NCBI RefSeq assembly: GCF_905171765.1
Contig: NC_053394.1
Span: 154,588,015-154,652,014, forward strand
DNA: 64,000 nt
From: Bufo bufo
Lineage: Eukaryota > Chordata > Amphibia > Anura > Bufonidae
Direction of reading: 5' to 3'
Below, piece by piece: positions 1 to 12,400 of the stretch. The notes beneath the pieces are model-generated. The model searched no databases and had not been told where the DNA came from. It was given only the letters and a program-made list of their open reading frames with translations. Every line of letters begins with the position of its first letter. The first letter of the stretch is position 1. A program made the translations under genes and the position numbers.

Positions 1-368
1 TGCTCCAGAAAAGCAAAAGCAAATTTTGTCAGTTTCTGGTGTCAATTATAGTTAATCTTTTGGGTCGTGGGAGGTCCCTGTGCCCTCTGAAATGAACGGA
101 GCGACCGGTCTGGCATGCGTGCAGCCGCTCCATTCATTTCTATGGAAATACTTGATACAGCTGAGATCTCTACTCGGTTATCTCTAGAACTCTCATGGAA
201 ATTAATGGAGCGGCCACGCACATGCCCGCCCAGTCGTTCCGTTTATTTCAGGGGGCTGCATGGAGTACATGGCATAAAAGAAAACTATCACAAGTCGCAT
301 AATATATTCTCCCCCCCCCCCCCCATTGTGACTTATACCCGCTGATCTGTTTTTTCTTACATCCATAG

Positions 369-498
369 CTGGTGAGCAATGCTATCCAGTTCCTGGCTTC
401 AGTGTGTGAACGCCCGCACTACAAGAACCTGTTTGAAGATCCCAGCACATTAACCAGTATCTGTGAGAAAGTCATTGTCCCCAACATGGAGTTTCGAG
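369..498 (+). CDS. CSE1L: CSE1L exon a (first in window)
   Basis: The acceptor is AG at 367-368 and the donor is GT at 499. The exon starts in phase 0 with LVSNAIQF and ends after one base of a codon. It encodes about residues 312-355, in the central HEAT repeats. Confidence 0.95.
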
Positions 499-3400
499 GT
501 AAAGACCACGACATTTACATTATATCCGAATACTTGAAGACGCTTCAGAATTTCTTTTTAAACCATGTTTATTTTATTTTTTTATTTTTTTCAGCAGTCC
601 TAAGGCAAAATTAAATACAAATTATTGTTATTCTGTAGCAGTAATCTCAGAGACAGAAGTTCTGAACGTGACTATAATCTCAGTTTATAACATTGCTGCA
701 CAGGGAAGAATTTATATCCAATGTAGTCTCCTTTATGATAGTAGGTAGAGGACTGGAATGACTGACATATAGATAGAAGCTAGCAATTTATAATGATGCT
801 TCTCATGCCATGAAAAACTACAAAACTAATATTGTACCAAACTGATCTCTTTATCAGTGTGAAAGCTATAGACCAGGGGTCAGCAACCTTCGGCACTCCT
901 GGGAAACTCCAATTCTCAGCGTGCTCCATTTATTTCTATTGGAGGTCAGAGAAGAGAAGACTAAGTAGGGATGCTGGGAGTTGTAGTTTCGCAACAGCTG
1001 GAGTGACGGAGGTTGCCTACCCCTGCTTTAGACTTTGACCATAAACAACTAAGACGGGAGACGGATTCAGAGTGTTAGGCTGGTTTCACACGGGCGTTGC
1101 GGGAAAAGGTGCGGGTGCATGTGCGATTTTTCCGCGCAAGTGCCAAACATTGTAATGCGTTTTTCACACGTTTGAGAAAAATCGGCATGTTTGGTACCCA
1201 AACCCGAACTTCTTCACAGAAGTTCGGGTTTGGGTTAGGTGTTCTGTAGGTTGTATTGTATTATAAAATAAAATTATTTAACTCTCCTTAATCCACTCGA
1301 TCGAGTAGCCGGCATCTCTTCTGTCGTCGTCTTTGCTGTGCACAGGAATAGGACCTTTGATGATGTCACTGTGCTCATCACATGGTCCAATCACATGGTT
1401 CATCACCATGGTGAGGGACGATGTGATTGGATCATGTGATGTGACGTCACCACAGGTCCTTAGCCGGCAGCTCAACATTACAGAAGAAGACAGATACGTA
1501 ACTACGAGATCAAGTGGACTCGGTGAGTTAATTTTTTTTTTATTTTTAACACCTCCATCTCTATTTTACTTTGCATTCTGTATTCAGAATGCTATTATTT
1601 TTCTTTATAACCATGTTATAAGGGAAAATAATACAGATCGGGTCCCCAGCCCGATCGTCACCTAGCAACCATGCGTGAATCGCACCGCATTCGCACTTGC
1701 TTGCGGATGCTTGCGATTTTCACGCGGCCCCATTCACTTCTATGGGGCCTGCGTTGCGTAAAAAACGCTTAATATAGAGCATGCTGCGATTTTTCACGCA
1801 ATGCACAAGTGATGCGTGAAAATCACAGCTCATGTGCACAGCCTCATAGAAATGAATGGGTCAGGATTCAGTGCGGGTGCAATGCGTTCAATTGACGCAT
1901 TGCACCCGTGCGAAATACTCGCCCGTGTGAAAGGGGCCTTAGAGAAACCAAATGCAATTATAAGTGTAATGTGAAAAGCCCTGACAAGTGATAGTATAGG
2001 TGAGATATGGTGCTCTCGCCCATCCTTGGTCTAACTGCTCTGATTTGAGTGTTAAAGCACATGCAGAATTCAAGCACAATAAAGAAAAAAAGATTGGGCA
2101 TGACTTGCAAATGGTTAAAAACATAAGGAGCTTATACCCACCTCCCTTATCTGCTGCTATGCCGACAGTTCCCGGGTCCCCGCTGCACTCCATTTTCAGC
2201 TCCTTTTCTCAACATGACAGGGAATCTATGGGATTGCTGCTCAGCCAATCGCAGGAGAACAGGAGCAGGAAGTGTACCTAGGCACAGTCAAAATGGCAGC
2301 GATGAAGGATTGTCTAGGTATTAGTTCCATTTTATTTATTTTTAACAGTTTGCATGCCATGGGCAAGCATAATGGCTTGTTTTTTTGTGGGATAAGTTGT
2401 ACTTTCTACTGCCACCATTTAATATTGCATATGGTGTAGTGGGAAGCTGACTTGTGCTCTTCATTCTCCAGGTCAGTACAATTACAGCGAAACCATATTT
2501 GTATAGTTTTTCTTGTGTTTTAATACTGAAAAAAAAATAAACATTTTTCTTTTTATCTCTCTATTCTGACCACTTAACATTTTTTTATAGTTATGTCTAC
2601 GGAGCTGTGTAAGGGCTGTATTTTTTCAGAAGGATTTTTAGTTTTTATTGATATCATTTTGGGGTGTGTGTAACTGTTTGACCACTTTTTATTACATATT
2701 TTGTGGGAGGTAAAGTGGCCATATTGATTTTCTTTGTTATGCCATTTACAGTATGGGATAACTTTTTTGTATTTTAAAAGGTTACAAGGGACACCACTCC
2801 TCGACATATACACAACACAAAAGAAGATTAAACCAGCACTTCCATAATGTATAACATACAATCTACAGGCCTGACTTGAAATATACCAGTAATAAGCCTA
2901 GGAGCCTAGTACAGGCCTTCCCCTATCTCTACCGGGGGAGGCGTTCCTGCCGTGGTCACAAAGTAGTGCATGCTTTTAGTTTTTTTTTTTTTTGTTTTTT
3001 TCACCGACCCATAAAAACAGACATGTGAACACACATTAAAGTCAATGGGTATGTGTGCCTTCAACAGAAATGCGGACAGCACACTGTGAAAAATGAAAAT
3101 GTGAGCATATATTCTGTTAGAATCTGTAGCAGTTAAAGAGAAAGGGACACGTCCCCTGCGCTGTGAAGTAGAGGGCTGAGACATAAAGGACACGTCCCCT
3201 GCGCTGTGACAGGAAGAGGGCTGTAGTAGAGAGGACATACCCCCTGAGCTGTGACAGGAAGAGGGCTGAAGTAGAGAGGACACCCCCCCCCCCCCCCGCC
3301 GAGCTGTGACAGGAAGAGGGCTGTAGTAGAGAGGGCATACCCCCTGAGCTGTGACAGAAGAGGGCTGTAGTAGAGAGGACACACTTCTGAGCTGCCAGCC

Positions 3401-6400
3401 TGAAATAGATCTAGCAGAGCAAATGGAGCAATGAATGGGGAGATCTCTGGATCCATGTGAGGTACAGGGCTGGTTCTAGCTTTATTAGGAAGAGATTGTC
3501 ATGTATTACCGTATATTATCAATCATGGCATGAGCCCTTTTTAAGTGAACATTTCTGCTGTGCTAAAAGTCTAGAGGGATAGGACATTAAAGAATCTGGA
3601 CAGGAACAGACTGACTTCAAAAAATTATATCCAGAAAACTATCCAGACATTTGTATCAACCAAAAATTTAAGGGAACCTGTCATCTAAAAAACGCCTCCC
3701 AAACGGCCAGCATTACCTTAAAGTAGCCAGCAGTATGTTCCTAAAGATCCTTTTCTTCCTCCGGCCAGATGCACCAAAATCTTGAAAAACAAACTTTATT
3801 CTCCTGCACGCGCTATGTAACAGCAGAGTGACATCAAGGGGGCAGTGGCCTCCTCGCTTCAAGTCAAGATAACCACGCCCCCTTGCCCTGCCCCTTCGCT
3901 TTTGATTGACAGCCAATAGCTTTCTGCCGGATGAGTGTGAGTGTGTGCGTCAGACGTTCACGTGCGCAGCTGTCATTCGGAGGTGAAGAAGGGGCAAGGA
4001 AAGGGGCCGTGGTTATCTTGACTTGAAGCGAGGAGGCTGCTGCCCCCTTGACTTCAAACTCTGCTGTTGCATAGCGCGTGCAGGGGATTAGAGTTCGTTT
4101 TTCAAGATTTTGATGCATCTGGCCGGAGGAAGAAAAGGATCTTTAGGAACATACTGCTGGCTACTTTAAGGTAATGCTGGTGGTTTGGGAGGCGTTTTTT
4201 AGGTGACAGGTTCCCTTTAAAAAAAAAAAAAACTGACATGTTAGAACTTTTGGTTAGGGTTCTGGTGCAGAGACCTCCACCAATTGCTGGAATGAACGGG
4301 CAGAAGCACTTGTTACATAATGTAACATAATTGGTTATGTTTGGCTCTGCTTGGCACTCCTCAGAGAGATGATGGCAGAGAAGCGTATGGACCTGTCCTT
4401 TTTTTTTTATTTTTTATTTATATCTTTTTTTTTTTTTTTAAAAGCCCGTACGTGTATAATCGCTCCACTTTGAGGATCATCTGAGCAGAGCTGAACACAG
4501 CCAAAGGTGCACAGCTTGAGGCTTTCTTCCCCTTTGTTGTCTTAGTATCATGACCCCCAACCGATCAAAACTTATGACCTGTCACTAAACAGTTTAGAAT
4601 TTTTCTTTAATCACAATTCACAGGTACAGTCTAATGATCATAAAATAAGTTGTTGATGTGACTAAGCCATGTCCAGAGAGGAAATGGCAGTCATTCGTCT
4701 ACCCATCGACAATTCCTGCAGTCGCTTCTCCGTGTGTCTATCTTATGTATAACTTTTCTGTTGCAGCTGCTGATGAAGAAGCATTTGAAGACAATTCTGA
4801 AGAATATATCAGGAGGGATCTGGAAGGATCTGGTAAGGTGGACACATATTTAACATTGGTGAATTATAATTTTTTTTTATTTTTTTTTAAATCTCATGGG
4901 GCAATGTTTCCACCTGCACAGGTGTGATCTTACAATGAGCCTCGTTCAGGCCACTTAAGGGCTGTTTCACACGAGCGGATGCCGTGCGTGGCATCCGCTC
5001 CGTGAAAGAGTGCCAAGACCCGATGCAGACTGCAGAGGCACGGAGCATTAACATGACTGATAATGCTCCGTGCCTCTCTGTGATCTCTTTACTACGAAAT
5101 CACAGTTGTCACTGTGATTTCGTAGTAAAGAGGTCACAGAGAGGCACGGAGCATTATCAGTCATGTTAATGCTCCGTGCCTCTGCAGTCTGCATCGGGTC
5201 TTGGCACTCTTTCACGGAGCGGATGCCATGCACGGCATCCGCTCGTGTGAAACAGCCCTAAGAGTTATAAGATCTTTCTCGTGCATGGCATTGGGGGACA
5301 CAGCACCATGGGTATATGTCCAACTACCACTAGGAGGCGACACTAGACATAAAAAGTGTTGGCTCCTCCCCGTTGGGCTATACCCTCTCCACAGACACTA
5401 GGAAGCTCAGTCTTGTTCTAGTGTCCATAGGAGGCAGACCTGACCTGCTTTTTTGTGCAGGTCATCCTGCTACTTTTTTATTTTATTTTTTCTTCAATCA
5501 TTTTTTCTTTCTCTGCAGGTTTCGGCCTGCGGCAGGGGTGGCTCCATCGTGTTCCACTTTAGTTGCCCCCCTGCGGGCGCGTACTCAGGTACCTGGCAGC
5601 CACCCAGTCCCCACTTGTAACTGCTTCCGCAGTGGAATTCCGGTAGACCCACGGCTCCCGTGTTGAGTCCGCCGAGGGGGTGGTCATTGCTGCGCCTGAA
5701 AACATCGGAAGGTAAGTAGAGATCCGGATCCATTGTGGGGGCCCTGTAGTCCCCTTCTCCCTCCCTCCTTCCCCAACTCCCTCCCATGGCCTCTTAGGGT
5801 CTGGGGCACTTTGCTGGGTGGTCCACCCACTTTATCTCCTCTATCCCCATGAAGGGGGGGTTATTTGGGGGCCAAAATACCTGCAGAGAGGCCCCTGTCT
5901 CTTCAGGGTCCGGCACTTTCATAGAAGCCGCAGCATTAATGGGGGTCATTTTCGGGTGTTTTTCCTGAGGGCTTCCTCAATTCCCCTCGGCCCTGTGTTC
6001 CTCCCGGCTTCAGGACGCCCCCGCGATCGCAAGCGTCCGTTTCCGGCTGCACTTCCCTAATCTAGGCCCCGGCTTTTCGGCCGACTAGGCCGCAGGTCAC
6101 GTGGGGCGGAGCCTTCTCTCCGCCCACTCCTGGTTTCCCGGGCTCTCTCATTCTCCCTCCCTCCGTGGGAGGAGCCTGGGAGGGGCCTCTGCTCCTTGCC
6201 CAATCCAGCGTCTCGTGGGGCGGAGCCTTCTCTCCGCCCACTCCTGGCTTCCCGGGCTCTCTCATTCTCCCTCCCTCCGTGGGAGGGGCCTCTGCTCCTT
6301 ACCCAATCCGGCTCCAGCTGCCCTGCTCTGTCAGAGGGGCGGTTCTTCCTCCGGCTGCCGGCTTCTTTCTCTTCACCGGGTCCATCTTCTCCTGCATGGG

Positions 6401-9400
6401 GCGCGCTGACACAGCTCCTGGGGTCGGGTAGGCAGCCTCTGGCTAATTTGCTCTGCAGGCTCCCCCCCCCCCCCCTCTCCTTCCTCTCAATTGCTGCATT
6501 CTCCTGCAGCCCTGCCACCTGATCTATTGCTGCTGCTGCACCTCTTGGAACAGTGGCTCCGGGGACAGTTAGGTCAGCTCTGCTGCTCTATGAGGGCTTC
6601 CTCTCCCAGCCTCCTCATCGGATCGCCACGTATTTCACGTGCGTCCGTTGTCTTACGGAGGTTTCCATGTGGTCGCCTTGTCGTCGTCCCCCCCCTTTTC
6701 CACCCTTTTGTGTAGGTCCCCCCTGAATGGGCTCCCTCCTTGTCGAACCATGGGAACCTGGCCTGACTCGCCCAATCCCCGGCGGAGTCGCTGGAGCGCT
6801 ACCCACGAATTGCGGTCTCCTCTCCCCCCTAGGCTCACGTCGATACAGGGTCACGCAAGGAGTAGCCCACGGACCAACCTCTGGTGGTCTTAACTAGCTT
6901 CCACCCCTCCTCGGCATCCTTGGGTCTCCCCAGGACAGGCCTGAGGCTGGTGACGAAGCCTTCTCTGTCAGTTGCCTCTGGGGACACCTCTGCACCGATT
7001 CTCTCGGAACAGAGCATCAGGCGGTCTTCCACCATACAGAAGCCCTCTGTGAGGTCAAGACAAACGTGCACGGAGGAACCTACCCTACCCAGGTTTCGGT
7101 GTCCCTCTAGTGGACTTTCGGATGGCGCTCTCCTACCTGCACAGGTAATTACCGCACTGGTAAGCCAGCCGTCTCCGTGCTTAGCAACTGGGACACCTAC
7201 GTGGTGTCTCTGGTACGTGCGCCCTCGTAGGCTGTACACGACAGACCTTCCTGGTTCCCCTCACCAGGGGCTATGTTCCAGGCAAGCTGATAAATCAGGC
7301 AAACGCCTCTTGTAGGGTTGGTAACCCTCCCCGGCCTCTAAAGGTTCTTTTGTAGTAGCCTGTATCAGAGAATACAGGCAGGCTTTTATTGCCGTGGCGA
7401 TTAGTTCCTACACTTACTCCAGATGCTGTAGCCATTACCCCTGGTTGGCTCTATGGTGTTCCACGTGGCACTATTTCCCCCTGCCGGGTGAGATATACAG
7501 GCCGCCTTCAATTGCCGTAGCAATTGCCCCTGTCTGTTTCCAGCCACCTTGCTCCCTTCATAGGTAGAGTACCTGCACCATCTCCAGATGCTGTAGCCAA
7601 TACCCCTGGCGGGTTCTATTGTGTTCCATGCGGCAACATTTCTCCCTACGGGCGAGATATAGAGGCCACTTTCAATTGCCATAGAATTGCCCCTCTCTGG
7701 GTCTAGTGGGCACCAAGTTGCCACCTCGATCCCTTCATAGGTAGAGTACCTGCACCATCTCCGGATGCTGTAGCCGTTACTCCTGTCTGGCTTTATGGTT
7801 TACCATGTGGCATTTTCTCTCCCTTACCGGACGAGATATTGAGGCCTCCTCCAATTGCCGTGGCCATTGCACCTACCTCATCATAGTGTGCACCAAACAG
7901 CCATCTTACTCTCTTCTTAGGTAGATTCCTGCAACCGTTACACCTGTCTTGCTCTAGGGAGTACTATGCGGCCCTGTTTCCCTCTGGGGAAATAGAGGGC
8001 CTCCTTCAGTTGCCATTGCACTTACTTAATTGTGGTGTACACCTGTCGTTCTTTGTGGTACCGTGTGCCCTATTTTCCCCCTTCCGAGCGGAATATAGGT
8101 AGCATTGCTAACGCGGTAGCCGCTGGACTTCTCTGGTCCTAGGGGGCACCAAGCGGCCACATTGCTCTAATTTTAAATCTAGTACCTCTACCATCTCCAG
8201 ATGCTGTACCCATTGCACCTGTCTGGTTGTATCTCTGCACTACACAGCCATATGCTACTTTACCAGGTTGTAGACCTGTACCCTCCAAATGCGGTTGCAT
8301 TTCCGGATGCTGTGGCTTTGTTTCCACTCTTAGTGTGCAACATGCTGCCACTTTAGCTCGGTTTTTAGGCGTGTATTTTTAGCCCACGTGCTGGGCCCTA
8401 GGGTGCAATCTGTGGCCCATACAGTTTCTGTATTACGGGGTGCTTTCTTCCCTGGACTCTATTCTATACTCCAGACATCTACTGTCGTGCTCTATGGTCT
8501 TCTTGTGTTTTCTCAAGGCACTGTCTACAATAGGCCATCCTGGTTCAGCATGTACACGGTAACCATATCTGGCAGGAGTGGGCCAGCCCAACCCCCACCT
8601 CCACCTTGTCGGCCTACTGCTACTTCTGGTGTACCCAGTATATGGCTGATCTGTTCTGATCTGGTGGGTGGTCCACATACAACCATGCTCCCTACACCAT
8701 GGCCAGGTGGTTGTTGGTTTTCGTGCTAGGGTTGCTCTTGCCATCCCTATAAAGTACTTCTGTCTGCGGCACTCCGCGTTACCCCATATCATAAGGAGTA
8801 CCCGCGTTGTTTTCTGTTACAGGGCGGACCACTCCTGGTGGAGTACAGTCATCTCCACTGGATCTTTTTCCTTGTTGGGGTACGAGCTTGGTGAGCTCCG
8901 GCCGCTGCAGTGGTTTTCGGCCATCACTGGATGTCCTCCGCCACACGGAATCCTTCTGGGGTCACCGTTTTTTCCTCGTTGGACGTCCTTCCTAATGGTC
9001 AGGGACGGAAACACTGAGCGCCACACACCTGCCTGGTAGGTGAATTTTTCTGCTGATTGCTCTGGCATCGGACAGGGTTCCGTAGTTCCTTCTGGGTCCC
9101 GGGTGTTCCCTTATATTCTCTGCTTAGTTGTACTATATGACAGAGGGCAGTTCCCTTGGACCTTGCTATTGTCTGCGCCTGTCTGGTACTTTCTCCCCCT
9201 GGGAGTCTTCTGTGTGTCGGTCGCAGCTGGTTTCTACATTTCGTGTAGTCGCTCCCAGTTTCTTTATAACGACTTCGCCATTCCTTATGCGTATGGGTGT
9301 TTGTCGATTTTGTGGTACAACCCAAGCCGCTGTACTTGTCCTCTCCGGGACAATGTATATAGATTGCTAGCCGCTATTCTCAGAATGGTTAGTTGTCCAT

Positions 9401-12400
9401 GACCAATCCCTTCCCATGTAGCGGTTCTTTTAATTTTTTTCTTGGTTATTCTGCCTTTCGTTGTCCTCTAGTGGTTCAGTTCCTGGTTCCTTGTGAGCCC
9501 ATACCGGGTACTCCTTTCTGGAGTCCCTGTCCCCGTTCATGGACCACGCAGATTCTGTATGATCGTTGTTTGTAGAATCTTCCTCCTTAGATTGTTGGGA
9601 GTACTCTCCTTCTCCTCCCACGCCTCTCAGTCCAGTGTGTCCCTGCTGAGATTTCCTGGGCCTGCATCTCCATGATACTTCATTTGGCCGGAGTTCTCTG
9701 GTCTTGCGCTTTTCAGCGATATTTTGTTTTCAGAGGCTCGTTCCTCGTCTCCTGGTTGTGGGATGCAGGTCTTATCTTATCTTTTTTCCTGGCCTTTACT
9801 TGCAACCCCCTCCCTTTCCAAGGGTTGGCGGTTTCCCTTGGCGCCTTTGGGGTTTCAATCTTTCAATAGGGCGCTTATCTTCATCACCTGCCTTGCGGTG
9901 GGGGGAGTCCTGCTCACTTCATTGTGAGCCTTGCTATGGCTTCTCTCACTCCAGGGGTGTCCCTGCTGAGATTTCCGGGGCCTGCATCTGGTCCCCTTTT
10001 TTCCCTGATACTTCTTTTGGCCAGAGTTTCTTTGGTCTTGCGCTTCTCAGCGATATTTTGTTTTCAGGGGCTCGTTCCTCGTCTCCTGATTTTGTGATGC
10101 CGGCCTCATCTTTTCTCTTTTCCTGGCATTTACTTACAACAACCCCTTCCCTTTACAAGGGTTGTCAGTTTCCGTTATCGTCTTTGGGGTTTTTTCCTTT
10201 CAATAGGGTGCTTATCTTCATCACCTGTTTTGCGCTGAGGGGAGACCTGCTCCCTTCACATGTGAGCCTTGCTATGGCTTCCCTCACTCGTTTGGCCTTC
10301 AATGAGTCCATGTTCCCTTGTTCCCCTGGCCTGTCAGGGGTTGACCTCAGGGTGTTTGTGCTTTTGCCTGAGTCAATTAGAATGTTGGGTAGCTCCACTA
10401 CGTGGTGCTGTCCTACTTTCTCTCTCCAGCCTTGGCTGAGCTCGGTGTTTCCCTTTTGCCGCCTTCTTGCATTTGGGTCCTTCTCCCAGGCATTTGTCCT
10501 GGGGTGCGGGCAGTCTTCGCTGTTGCTTCATTGGGGTTTCTACCTTATTATGAGGCTTCTTGCCTATTCTGTGCTTTCCCCCTGTTGGGTCACATGGTTC
10601 TCCCGCACCTGTATGCCCAACCGGTGGCATGGCTGTCCTTTTCCCACCCTCGGGGACTGCTTTGGGACGTCCCATGGTGCTGTGTCCCCCAATGCCATGC
10701 ACGAGAAAATTGGATTTTTTGTACTCACCGTAAAATCCTTTTCTCGTAGTAGGCATTGGGGGACACAGATCCCACCCTATGTTGTTTTACTTCCGCTTCT
10801 CTGGGCTGGTCTCTTGATCTTTCCCGGTACGGGAGTTGTTGGTTCCTTGCCTTTCTTCTCTCTCCTACTGCTTTTGGTACAAACTGAGCTTCCTAGTGTC
10901 TGTGGAGAGGGTATAGCCCAACGGGGAGGAGCCAACACTTTTTATGTCTAGTGTCGCCTCCTAGTGGTAGTTGGACATATACCCATGGTGCTGTGTCCCC
11001 CAATGCCTACTACGAGAAAAGGATTTTACGGTGAGTACAAAAAATCCAATTTTTCTCTGAAAGGGAGATGGGATAATCCCACGATTTATGCATGAAGGTG
11101 GATAACGAGGACGACAGTAGAGATCGTTGTGCTATGAGTGTCTGGCCTAGTGTTTGTATCTTTTATATTGGCAGACTCTCCCTTATTTCTGACATTACTC
11201 CAGCTATTTCCAGCTAAATCACTCTTTTTCACCTTTTTTCAGACATTGATACCAGACGTCGAGCAGCTTGTGACCTAGTCCGTGGTTTGTGCAAGTTTTT
11301 TGAGGGTCCAGTCACCAATATCTTCTCGTGTTATGTGAATTCCATGCTCCAGGAATATGCCAAGAACCCAGTAGTAAACTGGAAGCACAAAGATGCCGCA
11401 ATCTACTTGGTGACATCGCTGGCATCCAAGGCACAAACACAAAAGGTCTGACGGGCTTCTTTACTATCATTACAATGTGTAACACTTCCATTATGCCACA
11501 TAGGAGTGATACACACTGTCGGCAGTGGCTTAATGTACATTGCATGCAGTATAGTTTATAGGACATATATCATTTTGGTTCTGTGGTAGGTTACAGACAA
11601 TAATGATTGGCCTGGCACTCCTTGCATGTAGTACTGTGCACCAGCTGGATGTGCGCTTGTGGGGATTGTTAGTGAGGGGATATATTTGTTTCTTCACAGC
11701 ACGGGATAACACAAGCTAATGAACTCGTCAATCTAACAGAATTCTTCATTAATCACATCCTTCCTGATCTCAAGTCTGCAAACAGTGAGTAATAAGGGTG
11801 ACATGTGAGAGTGTATGATGCAGTAACTAATGAAAACCTTATTACTATGTGGTCGGTGCGTTAGGGTGGACATTCAGCATCATGTCTGTCACCGATCCGG
11901 GAGGGCCTGTAAAACTGTATGTGGAGTTTTTTCAGTCTGTAGCCTAAAGGAATTTTCACATTTACAGTTAATGAATATCCTGTGCTCAAAGCCGATGGAA
12001 TAAAGTACATCATGTTCTTCAGGAATCAGGTAAATGTCAAGTGTTATAGCTTCTTTGATTGCTTTCAATAATGCAGGTCTAGTATGGCCTGTATGTGCAG
12101 AAGGCTGAACCTTTAGTCTGGGCCTTTGTTAAAGGAGTTTCCCGAGATTTTAATACTGACGACCTGTCCTCTGGATAGGTCATCAGTGTCTGATCATGGG
12201 GGTCCGACATACTGGGCCCCCGCCGATCAGCTGTTTGAGAAGGCATCGGCACCCCTTTGAGTGTAGCAGCCTTCTCCACGAATTTTCCTAGGCTAGGAAC
12301 ATGTTCATCGGTCAGGTGGCCTAGGAGCAGCACAGCCCCATAGAAGTGAATGGGGCTGAGCTGCGATACCAAGCACAGCTGTTATACAGTGACTTATCCT

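Larger units (their letters stand above)
5275..11057 (+). mobile_element. Large non-coding DIRS-like element
   Basis: A 5.8-kb unit with inverted ends of about 150 bp: 5281-5430 against the mirror copy at 10880-11040, including GGCATTGGGGGACACAG. The right end is longer by about 40 bp. An internal complementary region at 10675-10770 reads across the reverse complement of both outer ends, as in DIRS elements. TTTCTC occurs at both borders (5275-5280, 11052-11057) and there is no ordinary target duplication. No Gag, RT, RNase H or recombinase is visible. The interior is C/T-rich and contains tandem repeats. I read it as a non-autonomous DIRS derivative as long as a full element. Confidence 0.8.

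Noticed and set aside
2906..3456. Minus-strand frames with repeated LYYSPLPVTAQG-like peptides
   Set aside because: These are translations of the 45-bp minisatellite in three frames, without a plausible start or promoter.
4984..5233. Two matching short proteins on opposite strands
   Set aside because: A mirror effect of the palindromic MITE.
6057..6518. Overlapping open frames on both strands in GC-rich sequence
   Set aside because: They derive from tandem GC-rich copies; low stop density is expected, and the translations are repetitive.
9704..10951. 415-codon open frame inside the non-coding DIRS element
   Set aside because: It runs straight through the internal complementary region and into the terminal repeat. 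It covers two tandem copies, has a skewed F/L/S/P/C composition from C/T-rich DNA, and resembles no protein family I know.
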